From Faecalibacterium sp. An121 (GTDB lineage: Bacteria; Bacillota; Clostridia; Oscillospirales; Ruminococcaceae), in assembly GCF_002160915.1 (NCBI RefSeq), contig NZ_NFLM01000016.1, positions 1 through 58,014 of the forward strand: a DNA stretch of 58,014 nt, given 5' to 3'. Within the stretch, counting starts at the first letter, position 1. Every line of letters begins with the position of its first letter. The translations under genes were made by a program, and so were the position numbers. Below the pieces are notes generated by a model, which was given only the letters and a program-made list of their open reading frames with translations, did no database searches and was not told where the DNA came from. This document shows, one piece after another, positions 24,816-34,253 of this stretch.

Positions 24816-26669
24816 ATGAAAGATTATTACCATAAAATCTATCTCTACATGCTGGCGGCCATTGCCGCTGTGCTGATCTTTCTGCTCATCAACAGCGGCG
24901 CTCTGGTGAGGACCAGCGCCCAGGCGGTGGACTTGGCGCTGCCTGAGCTGACCGACAGCCTCCCGGCGGAGGAGATGGCCGCCGCCCGCCCCACAGCTCT
25001 GGTGCTGTACGACCCCGGCAGCGAGCAGTCGCTCAAATACCAAAAGAACCTGGAGCGGGTATTCCGCTGGCTGGACATGGACGCCCGGTTCCTGGATGCC
25101 CGGCGCGGGGATACGGCCTTCTATCCGGAATACGACCTTGTGATGGTGGCCTGTTCCGACTGGGAGGGAACGATCGGCGATGACGCCGGCCGCCTGCTGG
25201 GCTATGCGGAGGAGGGCGGCCGGCTGCTGTTGGGACTGATGCCGGATGAACCCGGCTCGGTCTACCGGACCCTGTACCGCGGCATGGGGGTGGTGGAGTA
25301 CGGGGATTATGTGACCATCCAAGGGCTGCACTTCACCCAAGAACTGCTGCCTGGCAGCCTGGGCCAGCGCTTTGAGGGAGAAGGCTTTGAAGATGTGGCT
25401 CTGGGAGTGCAGGTGGAGACGGACAGCCTGGTGCTGGCCGCCGGCCTGACCGAACAGGGCCGGGAGGTGCCGGTGGTCTGGCGGCATGACACAGGCCGGG
25501 GCAGGATACTGACTTTCAATGCCACCGCCATCACCGGCGATCTGTGGACCGGCGTGGCCGCCGGCTGCATCCAAAGCCTGCTTGGGGAGGCTATCTGGCC
25601 GGTGATCAACACCAAAACAGTGTTCATCGATGACTTCCCCTCGCCTCAGTACAACAGCGAAAGCAAAGTGATCCAGCGGGACTACAACCGTACCGTGCGG
25701 GAGTTCTTCCGGGATATCTGGTGGCCCGCCATGCAGAGTGCCGCTGTGCGCTACAATGTCGGCTATGTGGGGCTGTTCATAGCCACCTACGACGACGTGG
25801 TGGACCCGGAGGACTTTTTCTACACGATGGACTCCACCGAGCAGTATTTCGGCAACAGCCTGCTGGATAACGGCTTTGAGATGGGGGCCCACGGCTACAA
25901 CCATCAGTCTCTGGCTCTGGCGGGCCAGGTCCCTGCGGACCTGGGCTATACCCCCTGGGGCAGTGTCGGGGATATGGAGGCCTCCCTGGCCGAGCTGGTG
26001 GACATCACAAGAGAACTGTTCCCGGAGGTAAAGCTTTATACCTATGTACCCCCTTCCAACTACCTGAGCGCCGAAGGCCGACAGGCGGTGGTGGAGGCCC
26101 TGCCCGACCTGCAGGTCATCTCGGGGGTCTATACCATGGAAGGAGAGGAGGGCACCGTCTGCGTCCAGGATTTTGACGTGGCAGCGGACGGTGTTGTGGA
26201 GTTTCCCCGGGCCACCTCCGGCATGCTGGAGGATGAATTCGACCGATTTTCCACCCTCAGCGTGGGCGGGCTGTACGGTGTCTACTCTCACTTCATCCAC
26301 CCCGATGATATTCTGGATGAGGAGCGGGGCGGGGGCCTTGGCTGGGATCAGCTGTACCAGCAATTCTGCGAGAAGCTGCAGTTCGTCAACAGCTGCTTTG
26401 CAGGGCTGCGGCCCATGACGGCGGTCCAGGCGGCCGGTGCGCTGCGCGTGGCAGACGCCCTGGATGTGACCGTCCAGGTGGAAGCCGACGGCACCGTCCG
26501 CGGCTGGTGCAACGGATTTTCGGGCCAGGGCTGGTGCTACCTGCGCACCGAGCGCACCCCCAAAATGACCAATGAGAGCTGCTTCATCAGCTCTGTCAGC
26601 GGCCAGGGGGGAGGGTACTACTACCTGGTGCAGATCGATCAGCCCGTCTTTTCCTTTAAGCTGGAGTGA
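24816..26669 (+). CDS. pelA: PelA-type polysaccharide deacetylase, membrane-anchored
   Basis: A 617-residue protein with one N-terminal membrane helix (about residues 8-28) and a large extracellular part. The deacetylase signature is visible: FIDDFPSP at about 270-277 (Asp272, Asp273) and a His-x3-His in GAHGYNHQS (His359, His363). These match the metal- and acetate-binding motifs of DUF2194/PelA-like deacetylases. The hydrolase domain of the Gram-negative PelA is not obvious, as in other Gram-positive Pel clusters. It would partly deacetylate the amino-sugar polymer outside the membrane, making it cationic. pelF follows after three bases. Confidence 0.82.
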   Translation: MKDYYHKIYLYMLAAIAAVLIFLLINSGALVRTSAQAVDLALPELTDSLPAEEMAAARPTALVLYDPGSEQSLKYQKNLERVFRWLDMDARFLDARRGDTAFYPEYDLVMVACSDWEGTIGDDAGRLLGYAEEGGRLLLGLMPDEPGSVYRTLYRGMGVVEYGDYVTIQGLHFTQELLPGSLGQRFEGEGFEDVALGVQVETDSLVLAAGLTEQGREVPVVWRHDTGRGRILTFNATAITGDLWTGVAAGCIQSLLGEAIWPVINTKTVFIDDFPSPQYNSESKVIQRDYNRTVREFFRDIWWPAMQSAAVRYNVGYVGLFIATYDDVVDPEDFFYTMDSTEQYFGNSLLDNGFEMGAHGYNHQSLALAGQVPADLGYTPWGSVGDMEASLAELVDITRELFPEVKLYTYVPPSNYLSAEGRQAVVEALPDLQVISGVYTMEGEEGTVCVQDFDVAADGVVEFPRATSGMLEDEFDRFSTLSVGGLYGVYSHFIHPDDILDEERGGGLGWDQLYQQFCEKLQFVNSCFAGLRPMTAVQAAGALRVADALDVTVQVEADGTVRGWCNGFSGQGWCYLRTERTPKMTNESCFISSVSGQGGGYYYLVQIDQPVFSFKLE

Positions 26670-26672
26670 ACT

Positions 26673-28100
26673 ATGAAGATTTGCCTGATTGCCGAAGGCT
26701 GCTATCCCTATGTGGCAGGGGGCGTATCCTCCTGGGTGCAGATGCTCATTGAGGGTATGCCGGAGCACCGCTTTGTGATCTATACCATCGGCGCCAATGA
26801 GGAACAGCGGGGCAAGTTCAAATATCAGCTGCCCGCCAACGTGGAGTCGGTGGAAGAAAACTTCCTGGACCAGTTCATGGACGCCAAGGTGCGGCGGCAG
26901 GCCCGGTTCCAGCTGACGGCGGCGGAAAAGCAGGCGGTGCTGGACCTGATCACCAGCGACCGCACCGATTGGCCCCTGCTGTTCGACATGTTCGCTGCGG
27001 GGGGCCGCTACAACGCCAACGAATTTTTGACCAGCGAGGCCTTCCTGGACATTGTGATGGAGGCCTGCCGGGGCGCCTACAGCCAGACCCCTTTCAACCA
27101 AACCTTCTGGACGATGCGGTCGATGCTGCTGCCGGTGCTGAACATCCTGCGCTGCCCTGTGCCGGAGGTGGACGTGTTCCACACCGTGTCCACGGGCTAT
27201 GCGGGGCTGTTGGGAGCGATGTTCAGCCATAAAACCGGCAGGCCCCTCCTGGTGACCGAGCACGGCATTTACAGCAGGGAGAGGGAGGAGGAGATCCTGA
27301 AGGCCAGTTGGGTGGACGTCTACTTCAAACAGACCTGGATCAACTTTTTCTTGGGGATGTCGGTGGCGGCCTACCACCAGGCCGATCGGATCGTTTCCCT
27401 GTTCTACCATGCCAGGGACCTGCAGATCGGCTACGGGGCCGACCCCGCCCGCTGCATCGTCATACCCAACGGCATCAAGCTGTCCCGCTTTGCTGGCATC
27501 GGGCCCATCGAGGCGGACGGCCATAGCCTGGCGCTGGGGGCGGTGATACGGGTGGTACCCATCAAGGACCTGAAAACCATGATCTACAGTTTTGCCCAGG
27601 TGCGCCAGAAGCTGCCCGGTGCAAAGCTCTATATGATCGGCCCCACCGACGAAAACCCGGACTACTACCAGGAATGCCTGGACCTCATCGACAGCCTCCA
27701 CATCCAGGGCATCGAGTTTGTGGGGCGGGTAGATGTGGCCCAGTGGTATGGCAAGGTCGATATAGTGCTGCTCAGCAGTATCTCGGAGGGGCAGCCCTTT
27801 GTGGTGCTGGAGGCGATGGCTTCCCGCAGGCCGGTGGTGGCCACCGACGTGGGTTCCTGCCGGGAACTGCTGGAGGGCAACGGGGACGGCCTGGGTCCTG
27901 CCGGGGAGATCGTGCCGGTGATGAACCCGGGACTGATGGCCCGCAGCATCCTGCAGCTGGCCGCAGACCCCGACCGGATGCGCCGCATGGGGGAAAATGG
28001 CTGCCGCCGCGCCCAGCGCTACTACCGGGAAGAAACATTTTTGCAGGCGTACCGCGATTTGTACGAGAAAGTGAAACAGCATGGCGGGCGTAGGGTTTGA
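26673..28100 (+). CDS. pelF: Pel polysaccharide glycosyltransferase PelF
   Basis: This 475-residue cytosolic GT4-type enzyme begins MKICLIAEGCYPYVAGGVSSWVQMLIEGMPEHRF, the recognisable PelF opening with the glycine-rich loop. It has the EX7E catalytic motif in EGQPFVVLEAM (Glu372 and Glu380). PelF polymerises the chain from a UDP-linked amino sugar. It is the most confidently identified gene of the cluster. Its last 20 bases overlap pelG, so the polymerase and exporter are tightly coupled. Confidence 0.93.
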   Translation: MKICLIAEGCYPYVAGGVSSWVQMLIEGMPEHRFVIYTIGANEEQRGKFKYQLPANVESVEENFLDQFMDAKVRRQARFQLTAAEKQAVLDLITSDRTDWPLLFDMFAAGGRYNANEFLTSEAFLDIVMEACRGAYSQTPFNQTFWTMRSMLLPVLNILRCPVPEVDVFHTVSTGYAGLLGAMFSHKTGRPLLVTEHGIYSREREEEILKASWVDVYFKQTWINFFLGMSVAAYHQADRIVSLFYHARDLQIGYGADPARCIVIPNGIKLSRFAGIGPIEADGHSLALGAVIRVVPIKDLKTMIYSFAQVRQKLPGAKLYMIGPTDENPDYYQECLDLIDSLHIQGIEFVGRVDVAQWYGKVDIVLLSSISEGQPFVVLEAMASRRPVVATDVGSCRELLEGNGDGLGPAGEIVPVMNPGLMARSILQLAADPDRMRRMGENGCRRAQRYYREETFLQAYRDLYEKVKQHGGRRV

Positions 28101-29646
28101 ATTGAAAAAGCTGTTCCGCAAGCGGGGCGGCTACCTGAATACGGTGAAGGCCTATGCCGTGACGGCCGCCGTCACCGAAGGACCGATGATTTTGTGCATT
28201 GTGGTCCAGTTTGCCATACGGCTGCTGCTGCGGCTGCACGGGGCGGCCTACAATGTGCAGGAGACCTATCTGATCACCACCACCTATGTGATGATCTTTT
28301 CGCTTCTGCTGTCCAACACCTTCCTGATGTTCACCAGCCGCTACATCTCCGACAGCATCTATGAGGACCACAAAAACCGCATCCTGCCTTCCTTTTTCAG
28401 CATTGTGTTCTATTTGCTGGTGCTGGGGGCGCTGGTGGCGGGGGTGTACATCCTGCTGCTGGACCTGCGGCCTGTTTACAAGGCACTGCTGTTTTTGCAG
28501 TTTGAGCTGATGCAGGTGCTGTGGGTGCAGATGAGCTATCTCTCGGCGGTGAAAAAGTACAGCAAGGTGCTGGTCTGCTTTTTGATCGCCTCCTTTGTCT
28601 CCATTGCCTCCAGTATGGCGCTGATGTTTGCAGGCCTGGAGATTTTGACTGCCGCCTATCTCGGCACCGTCCTGGGGGATTTTGTCATGGTGGTGCTGTA
28701 TATGCAGGAGCTGATCGACTTTTTCCCCTCCGGGCCCATGAGCCTGGTGGTGCTGTTCCCTTATCTGGACAAGTACAAAAGCCTGATCCTCACCGGTTTT
28801 TGCAGCGCCCTGGGGCTGTTCGGCCACAACTTTGTCTATTGGTTCAGTGAATACCACACCCGGGTCATCCCCCGGATGGTCTACTGCATGAAATACGATG
28901 TGGCGGCCTTCTTTGCCAGCTTGACCATTATCCCTTTTCTGGTGGTCTTTGTGGTGGCGCTGGAGGTCAACTTCTACAAGGCCTACCGCAGCTACTTCGA
29001 CACCATCCTGTATGGCGGCACCCTGGAGGATATCCAGGTGGAAAACCGGAACCTTGGCCAGACACTGTTTCGTGAGCTGGCCCATGTGTTTGAGCTGCAG
29101 TTTTTTGTGGAGCTGCTCTGCATCACCTTTTTAGGCAATTTCCTGCGCACCATCGGCTTTGACCGGGAGATGCTGATCATCTTCCGCTACCTGTGCATCG
29201 GCTACTGTTTTTTTGTGCTGGTCAAAAGCCTGGTGATCCTGATGCTCTACTTTGATGACCGGGTCGGCGCCATGGCGACATCGGCCCTGTTCGCGGTGAG
29301 CAGCATCCTGCTGTCGATCCTCACCCTGCCCTTTGGCATCGAGGCCTATGGCCTTGGGTTCCTGGCGGCAGGGGCGGTTACATCGGCAGCGGGGCTGTTT
29401 TACCTCTACCACTACATCAAGCGGCTGGAATATAAGGTGTTCTGCCGCCAGCCCCTGTTTTACGAAGAACCCGACGGCGTGTTCAAGCGGATCGCCGACC
29501 ATGTGGAATCCCGCGGGCCGGGCCGGGGGAATTTCAAGGCCCACTACAAGCCCACCTGGCGGCAGCAGCGCCGGGCCCGTCGAAAACAGCGCGCCGCCGC
29601 CCGCCGGGGCAGGCACAGCGCAGCGAGAGGAGGAATCAGACCATGA
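28081..29646 (+). CDS. pelG: Pel export membrane protein PelG
   Basis: This 521-residue protein begins MAGVGFELKKLFRKRGGYLNTVKAYAVTAAVTEGPMIL, typical of PelG. It has about twelve hydrophobic segments like the MOP flippase superfamily and is the likely export route for the growing polymer. An unusual feature is the last 35 or so residues, which are strongly basic (RQQRRARRKQRAAARRGRH and so on). The start overlaps pelF by 20 bases, and the stop overlaps the CotH start in an ATGA. Confidence 0.92.
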   Translation: MAGVGFELKKLFRKRGGYLNTVKAYAVTAAVTEGPMILCIVVQFAIRLLLRLHGAAYNVQETYLITTTYVMIFSLLLSNTFLMFTSRYISDSIYEDHKNRILPSFFSIVFYLLVLGALVAGVYILLLDLRPVYKALLFLQFELMQVLWVQMSYLSAVKKYSKVLVCFLIASFVSIASSMALMFAGLEILTAAYLGTVLGDFVMVVLYMQELIDFFPSGPMSLVVLFPYLDKYKSLILTGFCSALGLFGHNFVYWFSEYHTRVIPRMVYCMKYDVAAFFASLTIIPFLVVFVVALEVNFYKAYRSYFDTILYGGTLEDIQVENRNLGQTLFRELAHVFELQFFVELLCITFLGNFLRTIGFDREMLIIFRYLCIGYCFFVLVKSLVILMLYFDDRVGAMATSALFAVSSILLSILTLPFGIEAYGLGFLAAGAVTSAAGLFYLYHYIKRLEYKVFCRQPLFYEEPDGVFKRIADHVESRGPGRGNFKAHYKPTWRQQRRARRKQRAAARRGRHSAARGGIRP

Positions 29647-31430
29647 GGCGAGGGTTCAAATTTTGGTATCTGGCGGCGGCAGCCGGCGTGTTGCTGCTGC
29701 TGGGGCTGGCTTTCCAGGCGGGCAGCCTGCGGCAGACCGTGGCGGTGGAGCAGGCCGCCCAGACGGCGCCCGAACAGGCCCCGGCGCCTGAGCAGCAGGA
29801 AGAACGGCCCTCCGGCGGCTTTCAGATCGCCGGAACGGCGGATATCGACGGCGCCCTGCGGGAGGACAAAAGCGTCTATGCGGAGGATGACCCCGATTCG
29901 GTGGTCTACTTCTATGTCACGGTGCGCTATGGCAGCGAGGCCCGGGGCACCAACCATACGTTCAACGAGGTAAACAATGCCGTCCGCTTTGCGGACAGCA
30001 CCCATGTGGACACCCAGGTCTATGCCGACGCCCTGGTGCAGGTGGGGGACGAAAACGGCCCCGTGCCCGGTATGCTGGGCTATGGCGAGACCGACAGCAA
30101 TGCTACCATCCGCATCCGGGGCAACAGCTCCACCTTGATGCCCCAAAAGTCCTATAAGCTTTCGCTGAACGACGAGGCGGGGCTGTGGCGGGGTCAGTCC
30201 AACATTGCCCTGAACAAGCACGCTTTCGATGCCACCCGCCTGCGCAACAAGCTCTACTTCGACCTGGCCCAAAACCTCAGCGACGTGCCCAGCGCCCGCA
30301 CTCAGTTTGTGCGGCTGTTCATCAGGGATGAGACATCGGGCGCCACCCAGTTTGAGGATTACGGTCTGTTCACCCAGGTAGAAGTGCCCACCAAAAAGTA
30401 CCTGGCCAACCACGGACTGGACAGGGCGGGCTATCTGTACAAGGTCATCAGCTTCAATTATGAGCCCAACGACTTGATCAAAAACTTTGATGACCCGGAT
30501 TTCGACCTGGCCGCCATGGATACGGTGATCTCCTGCCGGGGTCGGGAGGATAACACCCGGCTGCTCGAGATGATCGAGGCGGTGAACGACACGGCCCGGG
30601 ATATCAACGAGGTGATCGACGCCTACTTTGACCGGGACAACTATATGCAGTGGCTGGCCTTCAATATACTAATGGGAAACCGGGACACCACCATGCAGAA
30701 CTACTATCTCTACAGTCCTCTGAACGGCTCCAAATTCTATTTCATCCCCTGGGACGGGGACGCCAGTCTGATGCGGTACGAATCTTCCATCGAGGATGGA
30801 CAGCCGGTGGCCGACTGGGAGTGGGGCATCGCCAACTACTGGGGCATCATGCTGCACAAGCGCTTTTTGCGCGACGCCGGCAACCGTGCCGATCTGGAGG
30901 CGGTGGTGGACCAGATGCATACCTGGCTCAACAAAGAGACGGTGGATGCGCTGGCAGCCCGCTATTATGAAACGGTGAGCCAATACATCTACAATATGCC
31001 GGATTACCTCAACCTCCAGCACACCCGTACAGAGGTGGAGGATATCCTGTCCCGTCTGGGAGACGAGGTGGAGGAAAATTACCGGGACTTCAAAGAGAGC
31101 CTGACCGACGCCATGCCCTTCTGGATGTATGAGGCGGAGGAGACCGGCGAGGATGTCGTCCTCAGCTGGGAACCCGCCTATGATTTTGAGGGCCGTGCCA
31201 TGACCTACAGCGTCGAAATCAGCCGCTATCCCGATATGCGTCAGCCTCTGTTCAGCCAGAGCGGCCTGACCGCAACCCGCCTGACCCTGCCTGAGAATAC
31301 TCTGGGGGACGGTGAGTTCTACTGGCGGGTGCGTGCCATCAGGGAGGATGGCGCTGTGGCCGAGGCCATGAACGAGGTCGTCATCAACGATATATACTAC
31401 CTGGGCGTGTACAGTTTTGTCCTGACATAG
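29643..31430 (+). CDS. CotH-family kinase, membrane-anchored, with fibronectin-III-like tail
   Basis: A 595-residue protein with an N-terminal signal anchor (about residues 8-25), so the catalytic part faces outside. CotH motifs are clear: RIRGNSSTLMPQKSYKLSL, LRNKLYFDL, GNRDTTMQNYYLY and FYFIPWDGDAS (Trp370, Asp371, Asp373). CotH proteins are atypical kinases first known from spore coats. The last 100 or so residues (LSWEPAYDFEGRAMTYSVEISR and so on) look like a fibronectin type III domain. Here it follows pelG directly (ATGA overlap) and precedes the VTC and DUF4956 genes, which suggests phosphorylation of an exported protein or polymer. Confidence 0.88.
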   Translation: MRRGFKFWYLAAAAGVLLLLGLAFQAGSLRQTVAVEQAAQTAPEQAPAPEQQEERPSGGFQIAGTADIDGALREDKSVYAEDDPDSVVYFYVTVRYGSEARGTNHTFNEVNNAVRFADSTHVDTQVYADALVQVGDENGPVPGMLGYGETDSNATIRIRGNSSTLMPQKSYKLSLNDEAGLWRGQSNIALNKHAFDATRLRNKLYFDLAQNLSDVPSARTQFVRLFIRDETSGATQFEDYGLFTQVEVPTKKYLANHGLDRAGYLYKVISFNYEPNDLIKNFDDPDFDLAAMDTVISCRGREDNTRLLEMIEAVNDTARDINEVIDAYFDRDNYMQWLAFNILMGNRDTTMQNYYLYSPLNGSKFYFIPWDGDASLMRYESSIEDGQPVADWEWGIANYWGIMLHKRFLRDAGNRADLEAVVDQMHTWLNKETVDALAARYYETVSQYIYNMPDYLNLQHTRTEVEDILSRLGDEVEENYRDFKESLTDAMPFWMYEAEETGEDVVLSWEPAYDFEGRAMTYSVEISRYPDMRQPLFSQSGLTATRLTLPENTLGDGEFYWRVRAIREDGAVAEAMNEVVINDIYYLGVYSFVLT

Positions 31431-31443
31431 GGGAGGGAGCGCT

Positions 31444-32139
31444 TTGACCAAAAGGATCTTTCGCCACGAGCAAAAATACCTGATCACCTACCCTCAATAC
31501 CAGGAGCTGCGCCCGGTGCTGGCGGCGTTGCTGCAGCGGGATAAGAATGTGGGCCCCGGCGGGGAATATCTGGTGCGCAGCCTGTATTTCGACGATCTGT
31601 ACCGCAGCGCCTATGTGCAGAAACAGAGCGGCGTCTACGCCCGCAAAAAGTACCGGGTGCGGGTCTACAACTGCAAAGACTCGGTGATCCGGCTGGAGTG
31701 CAAGTACAAACAGGGCAGTTACATCTCGAAGGAGTCGCTGGCATTGACCCGGCAGGAATACCAGAGCCTGCTGCGGGGAGATTGCAGTTTTTTGCTGGAG
31801 AAGTCCTCCCAGATGGGGCGGGAGTTCTGCGCCGATGCCCACAGCCGCCTGCTGCGGCCGGACGTGGTGGTGGACTATGAGCGGGAACCCTATATCCTGG
31901 ACGCCGGCACCGTCCGGGTGACCTTTGACAAAGGGGTGCGGGCCGCCAGTCCCCGGGCGGACCTCTTTGACCCCCGCATCCCCACCTACAGCGCCATCCC
32001 GCCCGACCGCATGATCCTGGAGATCAAATTCACCGGCTACCTGCCCGAGCGAGTGCGCAGGATCTTCCGGCTGCGGGATATGCCCCAGACGTCGGCTTCC
32101 AAGTTCTGCCTGTGTGCCGACCGCATCCGCCGGATATAA
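31444..32139 (+). CDS. VTC-domain polyphosphate polymerase
   Basis: This 231-residue protein is a stand-alone VTC catalytic domain. It shows RHEQKYLI at the start, LVRSLYFDD, the basic strand ARKKYRVRVYN, RLECKYKQGSYISKESL, DYEREPY and LEIKFTGYLP. These are the tunnel-lining basic and acidic positions of polyphosphate polymerases related to yeast Vtc4. Translation starts at TTG (31444), with GGGAGGG upstream. No membrane segment is present, so it acts in the cytosol, probably beside the DUF4956 membrane protein encoded next. Confidence 0.9.
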   Translation: MTKRIFRHEQKYLITYPQYQELRPVLAALLQRDKNVGPGGEYLVRSLYFDDLYRSAYVQKQSGVYARKKYRVRVYNCKDSVIRLECKYKQGSYISKESLALTRQEYQSLLRGDCSFLLEKSSQMGREFCADAHSRLLRPDVVVDYEREPYILDAGTVRVTFDKGVRAASPRADLFDPRIPTYSAIPPDRMILEIKFTGYLPERVRRIFRLRDMPQTSASKFCLCADRIRRI

Positions 32140-32159
32140 GCCGTCAGAGGAGTGAAATC

Positions 32160-32849
32160 ATGACAGAAACGACCCGTATGACCTTTGGGGATATGTTCCG
32201 AAATTCTTTCCTGAACATGTTCCCCGAAACCATCGACCCCTGGAGCCTTGTCACAGTGCTGGCCGTGTCCCTGCTGCTGGGGCTGGGGATCTTTTTGGTG
32301 TACCGCCACTGCTTCATCGGGGTGGTGTACGACCATTCCTTCAACATTTCTCTGGTGGTCATGACCATCCTCACCGCAGTGATCATTGTGACCATCAGTT
32401 CCAACGTGATGCTGTCCCTGGGCATGGTGGGCGCGCTGAGCATCGTGCGCTACCGCACCGCCGTCAAAAGCCCTATGGACCTGATGTTCCTGTTCTGGGC
32501 CATCACCACCGGCATTGCGGTGGGGGCCACCTACTACTACATAGCGGCTCTGGCCTTTCTGTTTGTGGCGGTGACCTTTGCGGCCCTGCGGCAGCTGCAG
32601 TCCTCCGATCACACCTATATGCTGGTAGTCAACTACGACCCGGCTACCCACGCCGACGAGGAGGTCCGCCGCCGGCTGGCCAAGCACAAGAACAGCGTGC
32701 GCTCCAAGATCATCCGGGGGGACAGCGCCGAGCTGACCATCGAGGTCATCCTGAAAAACGACAATGTCAACCTTGCCGACAGCGTCTCCTCGGTGAAGGG
32801 GGTCCGGGATGTGACGCTGGTGCAGTACCGGGGCAGCTATGAGACGTAA
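32160..32849 (+). CDS. DUF4956 integral membrane protein
   Basis: This 229-residue protein has an N-terminal membrane segment (about 29-48) and a hydrophobic core of about three more helices (about 60-145), including the conserved LSLGMVGALSIVRYRTAVKSPMDLMFLFWAI. A soluble C-terminal part follows. DUF4956 proteins commonly accompany VTC-domain polymerases, and a role in moving polyphosphate across the membrane has been supposed. The ATG at 32160 has GGAGTG upstream. The last 11 bases overlap the next gene. Confidence 0.85.
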   Translation: MTETTRMTFGDMFRNSFLNMFPETIDPWSLVTVLAVSLLLGLGIFLVYRHCFIGVVYDHSFNISLVVMTILTAVIIVTISSNVMLSLGMVGALSIVRYRTAVKSPMDLMFLFWAITTGIAVGATYYYIAALAFLFVAVTFAALRQLQSSDHTYMLVVNYDPATHADEEVRRRLAKHKNSVRSKIIRGDSAELTIEVILKNDNVNLADSVSSVKGVRDVTLVQYRGSYET

Positions 32850-34230
32850 GGGACGGTTGGCGGCGGTGCTGGCGCTGGCCCTGTGCTGTCTGGCCTGCAC
32901 CGGGAGCGGCTCCCTGCACCAGGAAACTTTCACCCTGGCGCCGGCGGAAAAGCCGGTGACCAACCCCCTGAAGGGCTGGGCCCCCTGGAACGGCAACCAG
33001 CGGGAGGATTTTGATTCGACCCTGGCCTTTGTGTCGGTCTCCTGGCGGGAACTGGAGCCGGAACAGGGAGTCTATGCCTTCGACCAGATGGAGCGGGCCC
33101 ACCAGATCGACCAGCTGCGCCGCCAGGGTGTCCGGCTTGTGCTGCGGGTGGTCTGCGACTACCCCGGGAAGGAACCCCACCTGGATATCCCCGACTGGCT
33201 GTACGAGGAGACCGGCGGCACCTGGTATGAGGGAGAGTATGGCAGCGGCTGCTCGCCCGATTACCGGGACCCGGCCTTTCTGGAGGCCCACGGCAGACTG
33301 CTGGAAGCGCTGGGCCAGCGCTACGACCACGATCCCTATGTCGCCTACATCCAGCTGGGCAGCCTGGGGCACTGGGGCGAGTGGCATGTGGACGAGGAGG
33401 CGGGGATTGACCCCTTCCCTTCGCAGGAGGTCACCGACTGCTATGTAGAGCAGTACCGGGCGGCCTTCCCTCACAAACAGCTGATGCTGCGGCGGCCCTA
33501 CGGGATCGGCGCCGAACTGGGGCTGGGACTGTACAACGATGCCTTCGCCCAGGCGGGCTCCCACCAGGAATGGCTGGGCTGGATCGCCGATGGCTATCGC
33601 TCCAGTGAAAACGGGGAACAGCTGGACGGGATGCCGGACTTCTGGCACAATGGCGCTTCCGGCGGGGAATTTGCCACCGACCGGGATGTGTGGGCCTATG
33701 TACTGGAGGACTACGAGGCCACTCTGGAGTACATCCGCAGCAGTCACACCAGCTGGATCGGTCCGCGCTGTTTTGGCAGCGAGACCCTGGCCGACCTGCC
33801 CCCCGAGCAGCGAGACCTTGCCGCCGCCCGGGTGAATGCCCTGAGCCAGGAGCTGGGCTATTGCTTTGCGGTCACTCAGGTGCAGGTGCGCCAGTGGGCC
33901 AACGCGCCCGACCTGAACGTGACCCTCACCGTCGAGAACATGGGGGTGGCCCCCATCTACGAAAACTGGCCGCTGTGCCTGCGTCTGGTGGACCCGGGCG
34001 GCGCCGTCCTCCGGCAGGAAATGGTGGACGGGCGCATCACCGAATGGCTGCCCGGGACGAATACACTCAGCTACACCTTTGCTGGCAGCGGCAGTCTGCC
34101 CCCCGGCCATTACAGCTTGCAGCTGGGCATAGTGGACCCCATCACCGGCCAGCCGGGCATCCGTCTTGCCAACAGCGGCGAGACGGAGCCTTGTCTCTAC
34201 CAGCTGGCCGCCTTTGAAAAACGTTACTGA
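32839..34230 (+). CDS. DUF4832-type lipoprotein, glycosidase-like
   Basis: This 463-residue protein has a lipoprotein signal peptide (basic start, hydrophobic core, LAC lipobox, Cys20). The mature part has a TIM-barrel-like region (about 35-330) with NPLKGWAPWN, VSWRELEPEQGVYAF and HWGEWHVDEE, the look of DUF4874/DUF4832 proteins that resemble glycoside hydrolases. A beta-rich domain (about 345-450) follows. An enzyme that trims or releases the exported polymer would fit, but this is inference. It overlaps the DUF4956 gene by 11 bases and is the last gene of the operon. Confidence 0.75.
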   Translation: MRRKGRLAAVLALALCCLACTGSGSLHQETFTLAPAEKPVTNPLKGWAPWNGNQREDFDSTLAFVSVSWRELEPEQGVYAFDQMERAHQIDQLRRQGVRLVLRVVCDYPGKEPHLDIPDWLYEETGGTWYEGEYGSGCSPDYRDPAFLEAHGRLLEALGQRYDHDPYVAYIQLGSLGHWGEWHVDEEAGIDPFPSQEVTDCYVEQYRAAFPHKQLMLRRPYGIGAELGLGLYNDAFAQAGSHQEWLGWIADGYRSSENGEQLDGMPDFWHNGASGGEFATDRDVWAYVLEDYEATLEYIRSSHTSWIGPRCFGSETLADLPPEQRDLAAARVNALSQELGYCFAVTQVQVRQWANAPDLNVTLTVENMGVAPIYENWPLCLRLVDPGGAVLRQEMVDGRITEWLPGTNTLSYTFAGSGSLPPGHYSLQLGIVDPITGQPGIRLANSGETEPCLYQLAAFEKRY

Positions 34231-34253
34231 GCCCAAATAGGGCGGACATACCC

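Noticed and set aside
23937-28121. A 1394-codon open frame on the minus strand across the pel genes
   Set aside because: It mirrors real plus-strand genes with clear domains (PelE, PelA, PelF), has a low-complexity His/Gln/Gly/Leu-rich translation and no ribosome binding site. It is a by-product of GC-rich codon use. The same applies to the long minus-strand frames at 18165-20426 and 50704-53532.
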